Notes under the pieces: model-generated
What the model was told of the DNA's origin: nothing
Database searches by the model: none
What the model saw: only the letters and a program-made list of their open reading frames with translations
In this document: positions 5,415-6,211 of the stretch, piece after piece
Layout: each line of letters begins with the position of its first letter
Numbering within the stretch: the stretch's first letter is position 1
Made by a program: the position numbers and the translations under genes
NCBI GenBank assembly: GCA_023387655.1
Contig: JAEWHR010000166.1
Span: 1 to 6,211, forward strand
Reading direction: 5' to 3'
Source of the DNA: Bacillota bacterium
Lineage (GTDB): Bacteria > Bacillota > Clostridia > Lachnospirales > Lachnospiraceae
Length of the DNA stretch: 6,211 nt

Positions 5415-6211
5415 ATGATGATAGTAAATAAAGATAAGTGTATTGCATGTGGTTTATGTATAAACGATTGTACTGCCAGATGTATTACATTGAAAGACAA
5501 CAAGGCATATATCGTAAATAAAATATGTATCGAATGCGGACATTGTATTGCAATATGTCCTAAGTTTGCAATTACAACAGAAGAAGATAAAATGAAGGAA
5601 GTAATTCCTTACAAGAGAGAAAACTTTCATATTGAACCAGAGAATCTTTTAAATTCAATTAAATTCAGAAGATCCATAAGACAGTTTAAAGACCAAGAAG
5701 TGGAGACTGAAAAAATTGAGAAGATTATAGAGGCAGGTCGTTTTACCCAGACCGCCAGAAATAATCAGGATGTTTCTTATATTGTAATAAGAAAAGATAT
5801 AGATAAGCTTCGACTATTGGTTATGGAACGCTTATATCATATTGGTCAAAATATTTTAGAGAATCTTACGCCAGAAACCATGCCTCATAAAAGATATGCA
5901 AAGATGTGGGTTGATGTTTATGAAGCATATCAAAAAGATTCGAATATTGAGGATAAAATCTACTTTCATGCACCAGCTTTGATATTAGTAGTATCGCCAA
6001 CACCGATTAATGGCGGATTAGCTTCTACGAATATGGAATTAATGACGAATGCACTAGGCCTTGGTACCTTCTATAGCGGATTTACAGTCCGAGCAGCCCA
6101 GGGAAATGATAAGATAAGAGAGTTTTTAGGGTTAAAAGAAGAGGAACAAATCATTACTTGTATGGCAATAGGTTATCCAAAGGTTAAATATCTAAGAACA
6201 GTACCACGTAA
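5415..6211 (+). CDS. Nitroreductase with N-terminal 2x[4Fe-4S] ferredoxin domain, 3' end cut by window
   Basis: The frame is open from 5415 to the window edge: 265 complete codons plus two bases, no stop. Residues 1-60 form a bacterial ferredoxin domain with C9-x2-C12-x2-C15-x3-C19 and C38-x2-C41-x2-C44-x3-C48-P, enough for two [4Fe-4S] clusters. From about residue 78 a nitroreductase domain begins with the FMN phosphate-binding signature FRRSIRQF (84-91), and continues through FHAPALILVVSP, NALGLGTFYSG and MAIGYPKVKYLRTVPR. The last of these is typical of the family C-terminus, so only a few residues are probably missing. Such proteins are cytoplasmic flavoenzymes that pass electrons from ferredoxin centres to FMN and reduce nitro compounds, quinones or similar acceptors; the natural substrate is unknown. 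AGGAG at 5404-5408 serves ATG codons at 5415 or 5418. The first cluster has threonine instead of the common proline after C19 and an extra C23. It follows the MerR-methyltransferase without a terminator between. Confidence 0.94.
   Translation, partial: MMIVNKDKCIACGLCINDCTARCITLKDNKAYIVNKICIECGHCIAICPKFAITTEEDKMKEVIPYKRENFHIEPENLLNSIKFRRSIRQFKDQEVETEKIEKIIEAGRFTQTARNNQDVSYIVIRKDIDKLRLLVMERLYHIGQNILENLTPETMPHKRYAKMWVDVYEAYQKDSNIEDKIYFHAPALILVVSPTPINGGLASTNMELMTNALGLGTFYSGFTVRAAQGNDKIREFLGLKEEEQIITCMAIGYPKVKYLRTVPR

Overview
The window is AT-rich with mostly A/T-ending codons, strong AGGAGG-type ribosome binding sites and U-tailed terminators, which suggests a low-GC, probably anaerobic Firmicute. 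The families present (a large-ectodomain zf-HC2 anti-sigma factor, a MerR-methyltransferase fusion, DUF2935, a ferredoxin-nitroreductase fusion) fit Clostridia, perhaps Lachnospiraceae; that placement is inference. All recognised genes lie on the + strand, and no stretch above 300 bases lacks a gene. No tRNA, rRNA, CRISPR array or mobile element was seen.

Layout: (1) bases 85-1974 form a self-contained operon: an ECF-type promoter, an ECF sigma factor, a membrane zinc-finger anti-sigma factor whose start overlaps the sigma stop by 4 nt, and a strong terminator. (2) Bases 2061-3098 hold a MerR-type promoter with a 19-bp spacer and central dyad, driving a MerR regulator with a GyrI-like effector-binding domain. 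Within this gene a near-perfect Shine-Dalgarno sequence and in-frame ATG sit at the start of the effector domain, so a TipAS-like short protein may also be made. (3) Bases 3204-4121 encode a two-repeat DUF2935 protein, unusually rich in cysteine, followed by a terminator. (4) Bases 4217-5318 hold a second 19-bp-spacer MerR promoter and a MerR protein whose C-terminal half is a class I SAM-dependent methyltransferase. (5) From 5415 to the right edge runs a nitroreductase with two N-terminal [4Fe-4S] motifs, cut just before its C-terminus; it may be read from the promoter of the preceding gene.

The common theme is sensing and response: one envelope-type sigma/anti-sigma switch and two apparently self-activating MerR switches, followed by a redox flavoenzyme. 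Both MerR promoters share the same geometry (19-bp spacer, dyad centred 2 bp upstream of the spacer centre) but have unrelated dyad sequences, so each regulator probably reads its own operator. These promoters also fix the starts: the longest open frames begin upstream of or inside the promoters, so the true starts are the downstream ATGs at 2115 and 4275.
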